From Gracilaria gracilis (taxonomy: Eukaryota; Rhodophyta; Florideophyceae; Gracilariales; Gracilariaceae): a stretch of 64,000 bases of DNA. The notes beneath the pieces are model-generated. The model ran no database searches. It was not told the DNA's origin and saw nothing but the letters and a program-made list of their open reading frames with translations. Shown here piece after piece: positions 22,925-31,691 of this stretch. The stretch spans positions 1 through 64,000 of the forward strand of contig JARGSG010000051.1 of the NCBI GenBank assembly GCA_030374805.1, given 5' to 3'. Position 1 is the first letter of the stretch. Each line of letters begins with the position of its first letter. Made by a program: the position numbers and the translations under genes.

Positions 22925-23882
22925 TGTAGAGCAAAACCCAAGGAGGGGTGATGATCCACAGGATGTCCGAGTCCTGCTCCCTGTAAGGGCAGGCTCAGCG
23001 GGAGAGCCCTCTGTCCGTACTCGGAGCCGGGTGTAAGACCGGAGACGGTGACTGGATATACCTACAGAGGTGAGAACAAAGAAAGGATCAAGACCAGATA
23101 TGGGACACTTGGACAGACCAGATGATGGGGCGATCGGGGGAAAAGGGGACCGTAAAGACGGTATAGCGCTCTAGAGAGAAACAACCCAGAGCGGAGCCGA
23201 GGGTCGTGCCAACCGGCGGCGACAGACCCAAACGGCGGAGCGACACACACCACGGTGTCGTATATAACCCTATACAGGGGCGGAAGCGACGCCTGAACCA
23301 AGGAATAATCACAGAATAACACCAACCACTGGTGCAGTACACAGAACAGAAGTACACAATAAGACACAAAAGAACCAAACAGAATTGGTAAGATATAGCT
23401 TCCTTAGTGACCCTGAGGGGTGGGAATGCCGAAACCAAGCGTGGTTACTCTCCTAGTGGAGTGGTGAACCTACGTAGGCAGCAACTACCATAGCCCGGTC
23501 CTTGGGTGAAGGACACGACTCAGTTGAGGTTTACTTGGTGGCTCCAGGGCGAGATCACCCGAGCATATATACTATCTACAGTAGGTACCATGGTGCACAC
23601 CTCTAGAGGTTCATACACGTGGCCAGCTCACTGTCAGGGTACTAGATACTAACCCCGACGGGTGTGCCACTGCCATCGCTTCACAGCGGTGCCACTTGGC
23701 AGCGTGTCTACCTACAAAAAGGTTCCTATTCGATGTCCACCTACGAAGGTACTGCCCAAAGGGCTTTCCACAGTAACCAAAAATTGGAGTGCAATTCATA
23801 AACTGCAACACGTCACCCGGCGGGGGATACACCATTTATGAATGGGATCAACCTCTCCGACACGGATGGCCATTGCTCCACA
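22925..23882 (-). repeat. LTR 1 (3' LTR of unit 1 in sense orientation)
   Basis: 958 bp. Read on the minus strand it starts TGTGGAGCAATGG and ends with TACA, giving the usual TG...CA termini. Its right boundary is fixed by comparison with LTR4, where similarity stops at CTCCACA. It carries TATA-like sequences (TATATAA at 23261-23267; ATATATACT near 23565) that could serve either strand. Confidence 0.95.
23564..23572 (+). promoter_or_regulatory. TATA-like site in LTR, candidate antisense promoter
   Basis: The string CATATATAC in the LTR lies about 395 bp upstream of the + strand ATG at 23966. It is nearly palindromic, so it could equally serve the minus strand. The same site recurs one period later in each following LTR. 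Placement only; no initiator element is defined. Confidence 0.3.
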
Positions 23883-23895
23883 CCTCCCCTTCCTT
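23883..23895 (-). other. Polypurine tract, unit 1
   Basis: On the minus strand AAGGAAGGGGAGG sits immediately before the TGTGG start of the 3' LTR. This is the expected position and composition for the plus-strand primer of reverse transcription. Confidence 0.85.
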
Positions 23896-23965
23896 AGCCA
23901 AGGAGTCACGCCCCAAAGTTGCGGGAAGACGCCGTCGGTCGGATGATAAATATTCCCCTGCCACC

Positions 23966-25495
23966 ATGGCGATCACCGACTCTTCGGTTTCCACAGTGCA
24001 GCAACCTTCGCCAGCTTCTGGAATCGAACAACCTTCCTCTCCGACACAGCGGCCTCAGCAATCTTCTGCAGCTTCTCCTTCTACAGGCATGAACAACCAT
24101 CCTTTCCAAACGAACCCTCTTCCGGGTGGTGCTTCGACGTCGGCCGCTCCGCAAGGCGCGGCGTCCAGCAACGCCTCAGGGGACGTTCCTAACCAGGTTC
24201 AGCCGGGTCCGGCGCCAGCCGGCTACTTCGGCGGATTCCAATCGGCCCCTCTCCCTCAAGGGCATCAACCACAGTATGGCCATGGGTATGGATACAACCA
24301 GGCTGGTTATCAACCTCACCAACCTACCCCTCAAGCGGGTTACTATCAAGCGTACCCACCACAGGGGTATCCTCCGTACGCGCCTCCTCAGGCTCCAGAT
24401 CTCAACGCCGTGGCGTGGAATATGGAGCAAGCTGTACCGTTAACGGTGAACTCCAGGGGGTGGATCAGTCGCGAGTCACTGGTGACGCGAAATCCTCGGG
24501 ATGCAGGTCTCGTCTATTCTCGAGCGCCATGGTTTCACCCGACTGCGGTAGCTGACGACGCTCTGATTGATTCGTATGACGTGGACGGAATGCTCCCTGG
24601 CGGGATTCGTCGAGACGATGTTCGTTCCCGCGACTGGCGAAACCGTGTTGCGGTGCATCCTCATTTGATATACCGCAAACGCGGGGAGTCCATGGACATA
24701 GCTCGCGCGGCGATGGCTAGTCTCGTTTACGAGAGGGTTACCCGCGTGCGCGGTGAGCATCCGATTCCTCCGGCGTATGACTTTGATGTGTCGCATTACC
24801 GAACCTTCGGCGAAGTATCGTACGGCGATGCTCTGGCAGAGTTTCCGGAAGCGGAGTATCGCGGGGCTAATCCACGGTTGGATCCGAACATGCTCCTTTG
24901 GAGTCGTCCCTTGTTGCGGGCAGAGTTCCGGTTCCTTCGGCGTTCAACTTCAAACGACCTGTACGCCTTTGAACGCCGAGTTCGGTTCGAACGCAGCATG
25001 CGCTCCCGTCGGGGATATCTCGTTCCGTATCCAAACTTGGAGAGTGAGCGTTTTCGCTACGATGCGATGCCGGCTCGGTACGTCGGTCTCCCTCGTTGGT
25101 GGTCTCAGGTTGAACTACCCCGTGGGTGTTTTGCCGAGCTTCCTCCGGTGGTGTACTACCTCGGATTCCGATTGATTGACGATCCCCATTCTGGGTACTG
25201 GTCCCTCGCATTGGCGGAATGGGCTGCTCGCGTAGCGGTGCATATCCTTTGGGATGTCTACGACCACTATCGCTTGTGGTACTTGCCCCCGTTCTTGCGG
25301 TTTATCATCCGAAACATGGATTTGACTATACCCTTGGGGTCACAAGCCAACCAGGACGAGCTTCATACTCTCCTTAACGCGATGGAGCGTGTCAATTGGG
25401 ACCGGGTTCCGGTGAGCTTCCAACCAGATGGTTCTCCTCGTGTCAACGACCGATCTCCGGGAAGAATTTCTACCCATTCTGGGGTTTGGGTGTAA
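23966..25495 (+). CDS. Antisense ORF 1 of the retrotransposon, 509 residues, function unknown
   Basis: The first in-frame ATG lies in GCCACCATGG, a perfect Kozak context, 83 bp inside the LTR boundary. The open frame extends upstream into the LTR but has no earlier ATG. Residues 1-143 are low complexity: Ser/Pro/Gln-rich, then Gly/Tyr/Gln/Pro-rich with repeated GY, YQ and YPP motifs (for example near residues 100-140), which suggests a disordered, condensate-prone segment. Residues ~150-509 look folded and are rich in Arg, Tyr and Trp, with no catalytic motif, zinc knuckle or membrane segment that I recognise. It runs head-on to gag-pol. All three units keep it open at identical length. Extra antisense ORFs between pol and the 3' LTR are known from some plant Ty3/gypsy lineages, but I recognise no homology. 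Confidence 0.6.
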   Translation: MAITDSSVSTVQQPSPASGIEQPSSPTQRPQQSSAASPSTGMNNHPFQTNPLPGGASTSAAPQGAASSNASGDVPNQVQPGPAPAGYFGGFQSAPLPQGHQPQYGHGYGYNQAGYQPHQPTPQAGYYQAYPPQGYPPYAPPQAPDLNAVAWNMEQAVPLTVNSRGWISRESLVTRNPRDAGLVYSRAPWFHPTAVADDALIDSYDVDGMLPGGIRRDDVRSRDWRNRVAVHPHLIYRKRGESMDIARAAMASLVYERVTRVRGEHPIPPAYDFDVSHYRTFGEVSYGDALAEFPEAEYRGANPRLDPNMLLWSRPLLRAEFRFLRRSTSNDLYAFERRVRFERSMRSRRGYLVPYPNLESERFRYDAMPARYVGLPRWWSQVELPRGCFAELPPVVYYLGFRLIDDPHSGYWSLALAEWAARVAVHILWDVYDHYRLWYLPPFLRFIIRNMDLTIPLGSQANQDELHTLLNAMERVNWDRVPVSFQPDGSPRVNDRSPGRISTHSGVWV

Positions 25496-25543
25496 TATGA
25501 TCCGTGGGAACGGCAACCCATCTCGGAATACCAAGCTGGTGTC

Positions 25544-25924
25544 ATGGCTAGCAACCCGCGGGCCATGCCGGTGGGTCACCCTACAGGGTTTGTATTCCCT
25601 GAGGATTATGCGCCTGCCATTAGCTGGAGCGATCCAACCTTGGATCACGGTAGTGGAACCGGTGACGGTGATCATGCTCCCCTTGTGGGCGTTCCGAGTA
25701 CGGATGCAAGCGCCACTCCCGTACCAGCGGAAGGCGAACAGGCTCCCGTAGGATGGAACTTGGGCGCACCGGGCACCGGGAACATGGTGGGCAGCGCGGC
25801 TGCACTGCGCGCAAACCTCGAATCCCTTGGGGTGCAGATCCCTCCGGGCGTCACGAGTGCGGCCGAGCTCTCGGCGTTGGCTAATCAGCATTTCAACGCG
25901 AACCCAAATGCGGGTGGTGGTTGA
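25544..25924 (+). CDS. Antisense ORF 2 of the retrotransposon, 126 residues, function unknown
   Basis: An ATG-started + strand ORF lies 48 bp after antisense ORF 1. It is rich in Gly, Ala, Pro and Asp and looks largely disordered, ending in NANPNAGGG. An AATAAA signal follows 60 bp downstream. It is open and of the same length in all three units. No family is recognised. Whether it is made from the same transcript as ORF 1 cannot be told from the sequence. Confidence 0.4.
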   Translation: MASNPRAMPVGHPTGFVFPEDYAPAISWSDPTLDHGSGTGDGDHAPLVGVPSTDASATPVPAEGEQAPVGWNLGAPGTGNMVGSAAALRANLESLGVQIPPGVTSAAELSALANQHFNANPNAGGG

Positions 25925-25984
25925 GATTAGCTTCAGGCGAGTGCGCACCGGGCTCCGGGTCCATCATAGCTTCGGATAGAACAC

Positions 25985-25990
25985 AATAAA
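25985..25990 (+). promoter_or_regulatory. Candidate poly(A) signal for the antisense transcript
   Basis: AATAAA on the + strand, 60 bp after the stop of antisense ORF 2 and followed by a T/C-rich stretch. Repeated at 37080-37085 and 48175-48180 in the other units. Confidence 0.4.
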
Positions 25991-26292
25991 ACCCATCTAG
26001 TGGTATCTTCTCTTCTTAATCCTTCCCTAGGATTCTTCTCGACTTCGAGCTTCTTCTTCGTTCTTCTCTTTCCCCTTCCTACTGTAGGCTATACTCTTCC
26101 TTCCATCCATGGATCGTTTCCAGGGGTGGCTTCCGTAGTACCTTCTTCAAAGCGTCATACGGTGATAAACCGACAGTTCGGTGTGTCTACTTCTCTTCCT
26201 ATATACATAAGGCTTCACTTCCTTCACTCTTCGGAGGTCTACTTCTCCTATCCGCTCGGCGGCGCAATTGTCGAAACGTCGCCGTCAACGGA

Positions 26293-26568
26293 TTATCCCA
26301 CCTGGGCCTTGTCCAGGGTTGGAGGGAGATCTGTCCGGGTACGGCGGTGGTATGAGATAACATTTGACCTCGGAAGGTGTTCAATGGGTTCCCATGTATC
26401 CTCTTCGGGCGGATAGCCATACCATCGTACTCGATACAGTAGCTTCCCACTCTGGGATATATCGTGTCTCACGATGCGATCAACCACAAACTCCTGTGGG
26501 TAAACACCGGTTTCTTCGGGTTCCTCAATCTTTCCCGACATAGGGCAACCCTCACAAGTAGCACCCAC
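26293..26568 (-). CDS. Stand-alone chromodomain ORF, unit 1
   Basis: A 91-codon minus-strand ORF. Residues ~28-75 contain FVVDRIVRHDISQSGKLLYR, then VRWYGYPPEEDTWEPIEHL, the classic chromodomain core with aromatic-cage-type residues Y, W and W/E. In chromoviruses this module is normally the C-terminus of integrase and directs insertion to marked chromatin. Here it is a separate ORF about 630 bp beyond the end of the pol frame in the sense direction. A methionine-rich head with CEGC precedes it. How it is expressed is unknown. Confidence 0.75.
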   Translation of the reverse strand: MGATCEGCPMSGKIEEPEETGVYPQEFVVDRIVRHDISQSGKLLYRVRWYGYPPEEDTWEPIEHLPRSNVISYHRRTRTDLPPTLDKAQVG

Positions 26569-27194
26569 GAGGGTTTAGCTCACAATTGTAGTTACCTTCC
26601 GCTTCGACGGCTTCCCTGAAATGGCTGAGGCGGATATAACCTAACTTCCGTTTTCAGCTTTCAAACTCCACAAGAGTGGTCTCAACGGAAAGCTTTCCCC
26701 TTCCGTCGTTCGGAGAGTCACTTCCTATCCCATACGGGCGCTAAACCAAAGAACGGTGACACCAGACGTTCTGGCTAACTTGCTTCTTCTCTGCACAAGA
26801 GCCGTTGCGACGGAGATGTGGGTTCAACACTCCCTGTGCAGGGCGGCGGTTCCGTTGGGCCACGGAGCAGCATACACCAGGTCATTGGTTGAGCGAACTC
26901 CGGCGGCGGCCACACAATCAGTGCGCGGCATGGCACGGTGCACAGTACCGTTGAACGGTCGAGAATGGCGCGCATGCTGCCATCCAGCAATGGCGCACGA
27001 TTACAGTGCGTAATTTCAAATCTCCCGCCGTGGGGCGACGCTCGCAAAGCACTTGCAGCAATCTTTACCGCAATTTCAGAGTCGGTGCTTTCCGGTGTAC
27101 ACGGCGTACCAATCCAGCCCACGGGGCTTGTTTCTCCACTTCCTGACTCAGGCTTTCCAGTTCTTTACCAGCGTTCCTGGGTCTTTCCATATCC
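26569..27194. other. Spacer between pol and the chromodomain ORF, unit 1
   Basis: About 630 bp with only small frames on both strands and no recognisable domain. It repeats without length change in units 2 and 3. Confidence 0.4.
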
Positions 27195-30100
27195 CTATTG
27201 ATGGGAGCTCCCAACGGGATCCTCATTATCGCTTTCCGCGAACGGATCAGCAGACATCGTCTTCTCGGGTACTCGAGAGGTCTTCGAGCTAATCGAATGA
27301 GACTCCGAGCGTGCCCGTGACGGGGATTGCCTCCCGAGAGGGCACTTAACGTCTTTTCCAGCGGATTTCCCTTCAGGGGTCTCTTCTTCATTACTGACGT
27401 CCATCCTCGTTGAGACTGCCACTCGCGCACGCTTTGTAGCGTTGACAGTAACATTCCCAATTTGGGCTTCCATCTCACTATGAGATTCGCCACTTCGGCT
27501 AGGTCCAGCGGGTGCCGGAGCTACCGGAGGGCGGTTCCCACGATTTCCATTCTCCTCCCCCTCCTTAGGGTGCGGCACGGCATCCGAAAGTACCGTTGGC
27601 GGGGGGTTAATTCGTTCCGATTGCGGCGGTAGTACTCGAGAGAGTGTCGAGGTGTCCTTAAGTGACTCGGATACCTCAGGGAGATCAGACAAACCACGTT
27701 CTGGGTGCGGTAGAACCGAGGGGCGGGGTGGTCCAGATTCCGTTACTTCGGTTTCTTCCCGTGATGTGGGCTCATTGTTTCCGGGAACCGGCACTGATAC
27801 CACTTCCTGTAAAGGGCTTGGAGCCTGATAAACGCGATCGCGTGATATCCGCTCGTGCTGATTATTGATATCCAGCACGACGGTATCCTTATTAACGGCG
27901 ACTACCCGATAGGGTCCATCTGCGATCGGAGAAAGTTTATGCCGACGTTCCTTCTCAGGATTGTAGTACTCCTTTCGTAGGAACACATAGTCTCCAACCC
28001 GAATGGTGGGTAGCGGTCGGCGAAGTCGGCTATCGAAATTGCGCTTATACATAAGCTGGGCCCTCTCCATTGAGTTACGAGCAACAGGAACCAGTTTGGT
28101 GAGCCATTTTTTCCACGCATCGCGGTATAAACCCGGAGATGGGTACGTATCCAGAGTTGGCTGCGCCTCGATTGCGAGAGGGGGCGGCCTCCTCGACAAA
28201 ACCAATTCAAATGGTGAAAGGGACGTAACCCGATGGACCTGGGTGTTATACGCGTATGTTATTGCGTCTGTGTACAGATCCCAAGTCTTGGGGTGATCCG
28301 CCACGTAGGATCTCAATGCCCCGAGTATTGTTCGGTTAAACCTTTCCACTTGACCATTAGTTTGGGGATGATACGTTGTCGTAAACAAGTTCCTAATATC
28401 CAGGATTCGGCACACATCTTGAAAGAACTTCGAGGTGAACTGTGATCCGTTATCGGAGAGTAACTGCACCGGTGGGCCATAGACAAACACCCAGTGGGTC
28501 ACCAATGCTTGTGCCACGGCTGCAGCGGTAATCCGTTTAAGCGGCACCGTCCGTACCAATTTGGAGAACCTATCGGTGATAACCAATAAATACTGATTGC
28601 CTCGTGAGGTTCTAATGAGTTCTTCCAATAGGTCGATGGCGACGAATTCCAGAGGCGCCCTCGCAGGGAACAACGTTAACTCTTTCAAGTGCTTCCTTAG
28701 CCTGATATCATTCTTAGCACAATCCTTACAGGAGCGACGATCTGCGTAGCAGTCAAACGCCATAGCGGGCCAGTAAAAGTCCCTTCGCAAGGTGAGATAC
28801 AGTTTCCTTCCTCCCGGGTGGGCTCCTAACTTCACATAGTGTGACAAATGAAGTACGCGACTCTGTAACGAGTGAGGCACCACCATTTGTGGGTTAGATT
28901 CCACCATTCTGACTAGATATCCTTGGTCATTCACCTCGAAAGGTATCCTGTAACCACCGTTCAGACGGGCTCTAACCTGCGTACAGAAGGGGTCCGTCTG
29001 CTGTTCTCGAATCATCTCCTCCGGAGTTATAGGTATAAATGACCCGGTGGTCGGTTCCACCACTTGCGTGGCAAGTATGTCGTCACACACATCATCCGAG
29101 AGGATTTCCTTTCTTCCCTCGAGGGTTCCCACCATGAAGCATGGAATTTCAGTGTCCCCAGTAGGCTCCGCTTCAGCCAACGTGCCCAGACGGGATAAGG
29201 CATCCGCCTGTAGGTTGAGAGAGCCTTTCTTATACACTACTTCAAAGTCGAATTCCGAGAGTCGGAGTCTCCGTCGCATCAGGCGTCCCGACGGCTCGGT
29301 GATCTCCATGAGCCACCTCAGGCACGAGTGGTCTGTATGCACCCTAAAGTGGGTTCCCATCAGATATGGTCTGAGGGTCGACAGCGCCCATACCACAGCA
29401 AGACACTCTTTCTCGGAAACCGAGTAATTCCGTTCGTGCACGTTCAGTGATCTCGACCAGTACCCAATAGGGTGTCGTTCCCCGGTCTCATCGGTCTGAA
29501 ACAGCGCACAGCCTACCTGATTCGCACTAGCATCAGTGTCGACCTCGTAAGGTAAACCAGGTTTGGGCAAAGCCAAAATTGGCGGGGTTGTCACGGCGTC
29601 AACCAATGCCGCGAAGGCGGATGCTTCCGCATCGCCAAATTGTTCCAGTTCAACTGGCTTTCCTTTCGTCAGGAGCTTATTCAGAGGTGAAGCGATATCC
29701 GCAAAGTTCGGCACAAAGCGGAGATACACGTTACACAATCCTAGAAAGGAGCGGAGCTCTGTCTGAGTTCTTGGGTGTTTAGCCTCTTTCAAGGACTTGA
29801 CCCTGACTTCATCGATTGACAACCTTCCTGGTCGGATTATGTGCCCTAGGTATTTAACCGATTCGGTGAAGCACTCGCACTTCTTGAGCTTCAGAGTGAT
29901 CCCTGCATCCCGCAGTACCTGCATTACTTCCCGTACATGGGTGAGATGATCATCCAGATTGTTGGAGAACACGACGATGTCGTCTAAGTACACCAGACAT
30001 GTGGTCCACTTGAACCTGGCTAGGAGGATATCGACCGCTCGTTGGAAGGTTGCGGGGGCGTTAGTCAACCCAAAGGGCATTCGCCGGAAGCGGTATAAGC

Positions 30101-31691
30101 CCTGGTGGCACACAAACGCCGTCTTGTCCTTATCTTCTTCCCTGATGGGCACTTGCCAATATCCCCAATTAGCATCTAGGGTGGTGAACACATTTGCGCT
30201 CCCTAGAGAATCGATATACTCATCCATCCGTGGTATCGGATATACATCTTTCACTGTAACCGCATTCAACTTTCGGTAATCGATACAAAATCTCCAAGAT
30301 CCATCCGGTTTCGGAACTAATACCACTGGCGAAGCCCAGGAGGACTGAGCTGCCTCAATGACGCCAGCGCGTAACATTTTCTCCACTTGAGATCGTTCTT
30401 CTTCCCGAGCTTTCGGTCCTGCCCTGTAAGGGTGTTGGGCAATGGGCCGAGTATTCGGAAGCAAATCAATACAGTGTTCAGTGACTCCAATTGTTCCAAG
30501 AGTTCCATCCCACATGGGAGTAAATTCTCGCAACATCTCTCGTAACCTCTCCCGATGGGATTCTGGTACGTGCTCCAGATTGAGCTTCATTAACTCCTCG
30601 ACAGGATCCGTCTTATCACTGCCAGGGGGCACGGGCTTGTTCTCCGAAGATGTCGGATTGTCTGAACCCGATTCCCTTAGGGCGTCTTCCGTAACGGGCT
30701 TATGATGCGATTCAACGTGCTCCTCCCCCTCCTTAGGGTCAGACAATCCAAGAACCTTGGCGATAGGTATCTTAGTTGGAACCACTGCGGTGGGATGCGG
30801 TAGGACCGACCCCACTATTTGGTTCTTCACTAGCCACTGTTTGGTTTTGCCAAAGTTGGCGATCATTACCTTAAAGGGTTCGTTTGGTTGAATCATAACC
30901 ACTCCATTCGCAAGAGCGATCTGGCGTTGTTCATATAATGCCGGTAACGGTTGGACAGTGTGGAGACCATACTGTTTGGTGGCGACATCGACCCATACCT
31001 GGGATTCAGGCGGGAGCTGTACAGATTTAGCTATGTGCAGCTTCGTAGATTCCATGTCGTTGTTGGATGCTTGCTGAGAGACCGGTAACGGCACGTGCTT
31101 CCGCGTGGCGGCTCGTAGAGGCTTCCGGACTATCGGAATTGTGGATCCATCTTCCATTTCCACTTCTCGTTTCCGAGGACGGATTGCTTCCACGAAACGG
31201 TCGCAGAAGTCACAACCGAGAATGATCGGGGCAGCAAGTGAATTGCATAATACAAAATCCAAACGCACCAAGCAGGTTCCCAATCTCACAAGGAGAGAAA
31301 TATAACCAGCCGTCTTAATCGGATTATTATTCGCATCCGCAATATCCAAAGCTGGACCAAAACGAATACTTTCCCGAAGAGCGGGCGGAATTAGCTTCTT
31401 GTGGATTAAGTTGGGAGCTGCTCCTGTGTCCAAGACAGATAATTGTCGGACCATGAACTGGGTGGACAGGCCGAGGTCGGCGTAAACCTTGTAATTCCTC
31501 TTGGCCATTACCAGGATTCTATCCGGAATACGGAGATTGCGGGACCGTACCCACGGACGACGTAGAACACTGCAGTGTTCCGAATCCACCTCTGTGGCAC
31601 CCACTTTCCTTGAAAGGATTCTAATAGCTGGGGAGCGAAGCGGAGGCGCCTCGGACGTCTTCGGCTTCGGCTCAGAAGACGCCTCTCCCAC
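27195..31691 (-). CDS. pol: Retrotransposon pol polyprotein, unit 1, 1498 codons
   Basis: One open minus-strand frame with domains in Ty3/gypsy order. An aspartic protease has DTGA at residues 88-91. Reverse transcriptase spans roughly 440-620, with FCIDYRKLNAV, MPFGLTNAPATFQ and YLDD at 568-571. RNase H spans roughly 714-835, with EVDTDAS and HTDH. Integrase has a zinc finger (H951, H958, C988, C991) and a catalytic core D1020, D1080, E1116, the expected D-x-D-35-E spacing. A GPY/F-type module follows at 1259-1261, then an unusually long disordered tail of about 200 residues rich in Pro, Ser and Glu. The frame opens with GTG and its first ATG is at residue 62, so the true N-terminus is not resolved. 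RT before integrase, in one polyprotein, separates it from Ty1/copia. Confidence 0.95.
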   Translation of the reverse strand: MGEASSEPKPKTSEAPPLRSPAIRILSRKVGATEVDSEHCSVLRRPWVRSRNLRIPDRILVMAKRNYKVYADLGLSTQFMVRQLSVLDTGAAPNLIHKKLIPPALRESIRFGPALDIADANNNPIKTAGYISLLVRLGTCLVRLDFVLCNSLAAPIILGCDFCDRFVEAIRPRKREVEMEDGSTIPIVRKPLRAATRKHVPLPVSQQASNNDMESTKLHIAKSVQLPPESQVWVDVATKQYGLHTVQPLPALYEQRQIALANGVVMIQPNEPFKVMIANFGKTKQWLVKNQIVGSVLPHPTAVVPTKIPIAKVLGLSDPKEGEEHVESHHKPVTEDALRESGSDNPTSSENKPVPPGSDKTDPVEELMKLNLEHVPESHRERLREMLREFTPMWDGTLGTIGVTEHCIDLLPNTRPIAQHPYRAGPKAREEERSQVEKMLRAGVIEAAQSSWASPVVLVPKPDGSWRFCIDYRKLNAVTVKDVYPIPRMDEYIDSLGSANVFTTLDANWGYWQVPIREEDKDKTAFVCHQGLYRFRRMPFGLTNAPATFQRAVDILLARFKWTTCLVYLDDIVVFSNNLDDHLTHVREVMQVLRDAGITLKLKKCECFTESVKYLGHIIRPGRLSIDEVRVKSLKEAKHPRTQTELRSFLGLCNVYLRFVPNFADIASPLNKLLTKGKPVELEQFGDAEASAFAALVDAVTTPPILALPKPGLPYEVDTDASANQVGCALFQTDETGERHPIGYWSRSLNVHERNYSVSEKECLAVVWALSTLRPYLMGTHFRVHTDHSCLRWLMEITEPSGRLMRRRLRLSEFDFEVVYKKGSLNLQADALSRLGTLAEAEPTGDTEIPCFMVGTLEGRKEILSDDVCDDILATQVVEPTTGSFIPITPEEMIREQQTDPFCTQVRARLNGGYRIPFEVNDQGYLVRMVESNPQMVVPHSLQSRVLHLSHYVKLGAHPGGRKLYLTLRRDFYWPAMAFDCYADRRSCKDCAKNDIRLRKHLKELTLFPARAPLEFVAIDLLEELIRTSRGNQYLLVITDRFSKLVRTVPLKRITAAAVAQALVTHWVFVYGPPVQLLSDNGSQFTSKFFQDVCRILDIRNLFTTTYHPQTNGQVERFNRTILGALRSYVADHPKTWDLYTDAITYAYNTQVHRVTSLSPFELVLSRRPPPLAIEAQPTLDTYPSPGLYRDAWKKWLTKLVPVARNSMERAQLMYKRNFDSRLRRPLPTIRVGDYVFLRKEYYNPEKERRHKLSPIADGPYRVVAVNKDTVVLDINNQHERISRDRVYQAPSPLQEVVSVPVPGNNEPTSREETEVTESGPPRPSVLPHPERGLSDLPEVSESLKDTSTLSRVLPPQSERINPPPTVLSDAVPHPKEGEENGNRGNRPPVAPAPAGPSRSGESHSEMEAQIGNVTVNATKRARVAVSTRMDVSNEEETPEGKSAGKDVKCPLGRQSPSRARSESHSISSKTSRVPEKTMSADPFAESDNEDPVGSSHQ

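Noticed and set aside
23062-23438. Hydrophobic minus-strand frames of 101 and 116 codons within each LTR
   Set aside because: They lie in the R/U5-like part of the LTR, lack an upstream signal and carry no motif; the hydrophobicity follows from the T-rich strand.
25340-25948. Minus-strand frame of 202 codons opposite the antisense ORFs
   Set aside because: Arg/His/Ser-rich shadow of the + strand coding sequence with no domain. The sense pol has already ended upstream.
27065-27493. 142-codon minus-strand frame at the pol 3' end
   Set aside because: Overlaps pol in another frame and looks like its shadow.
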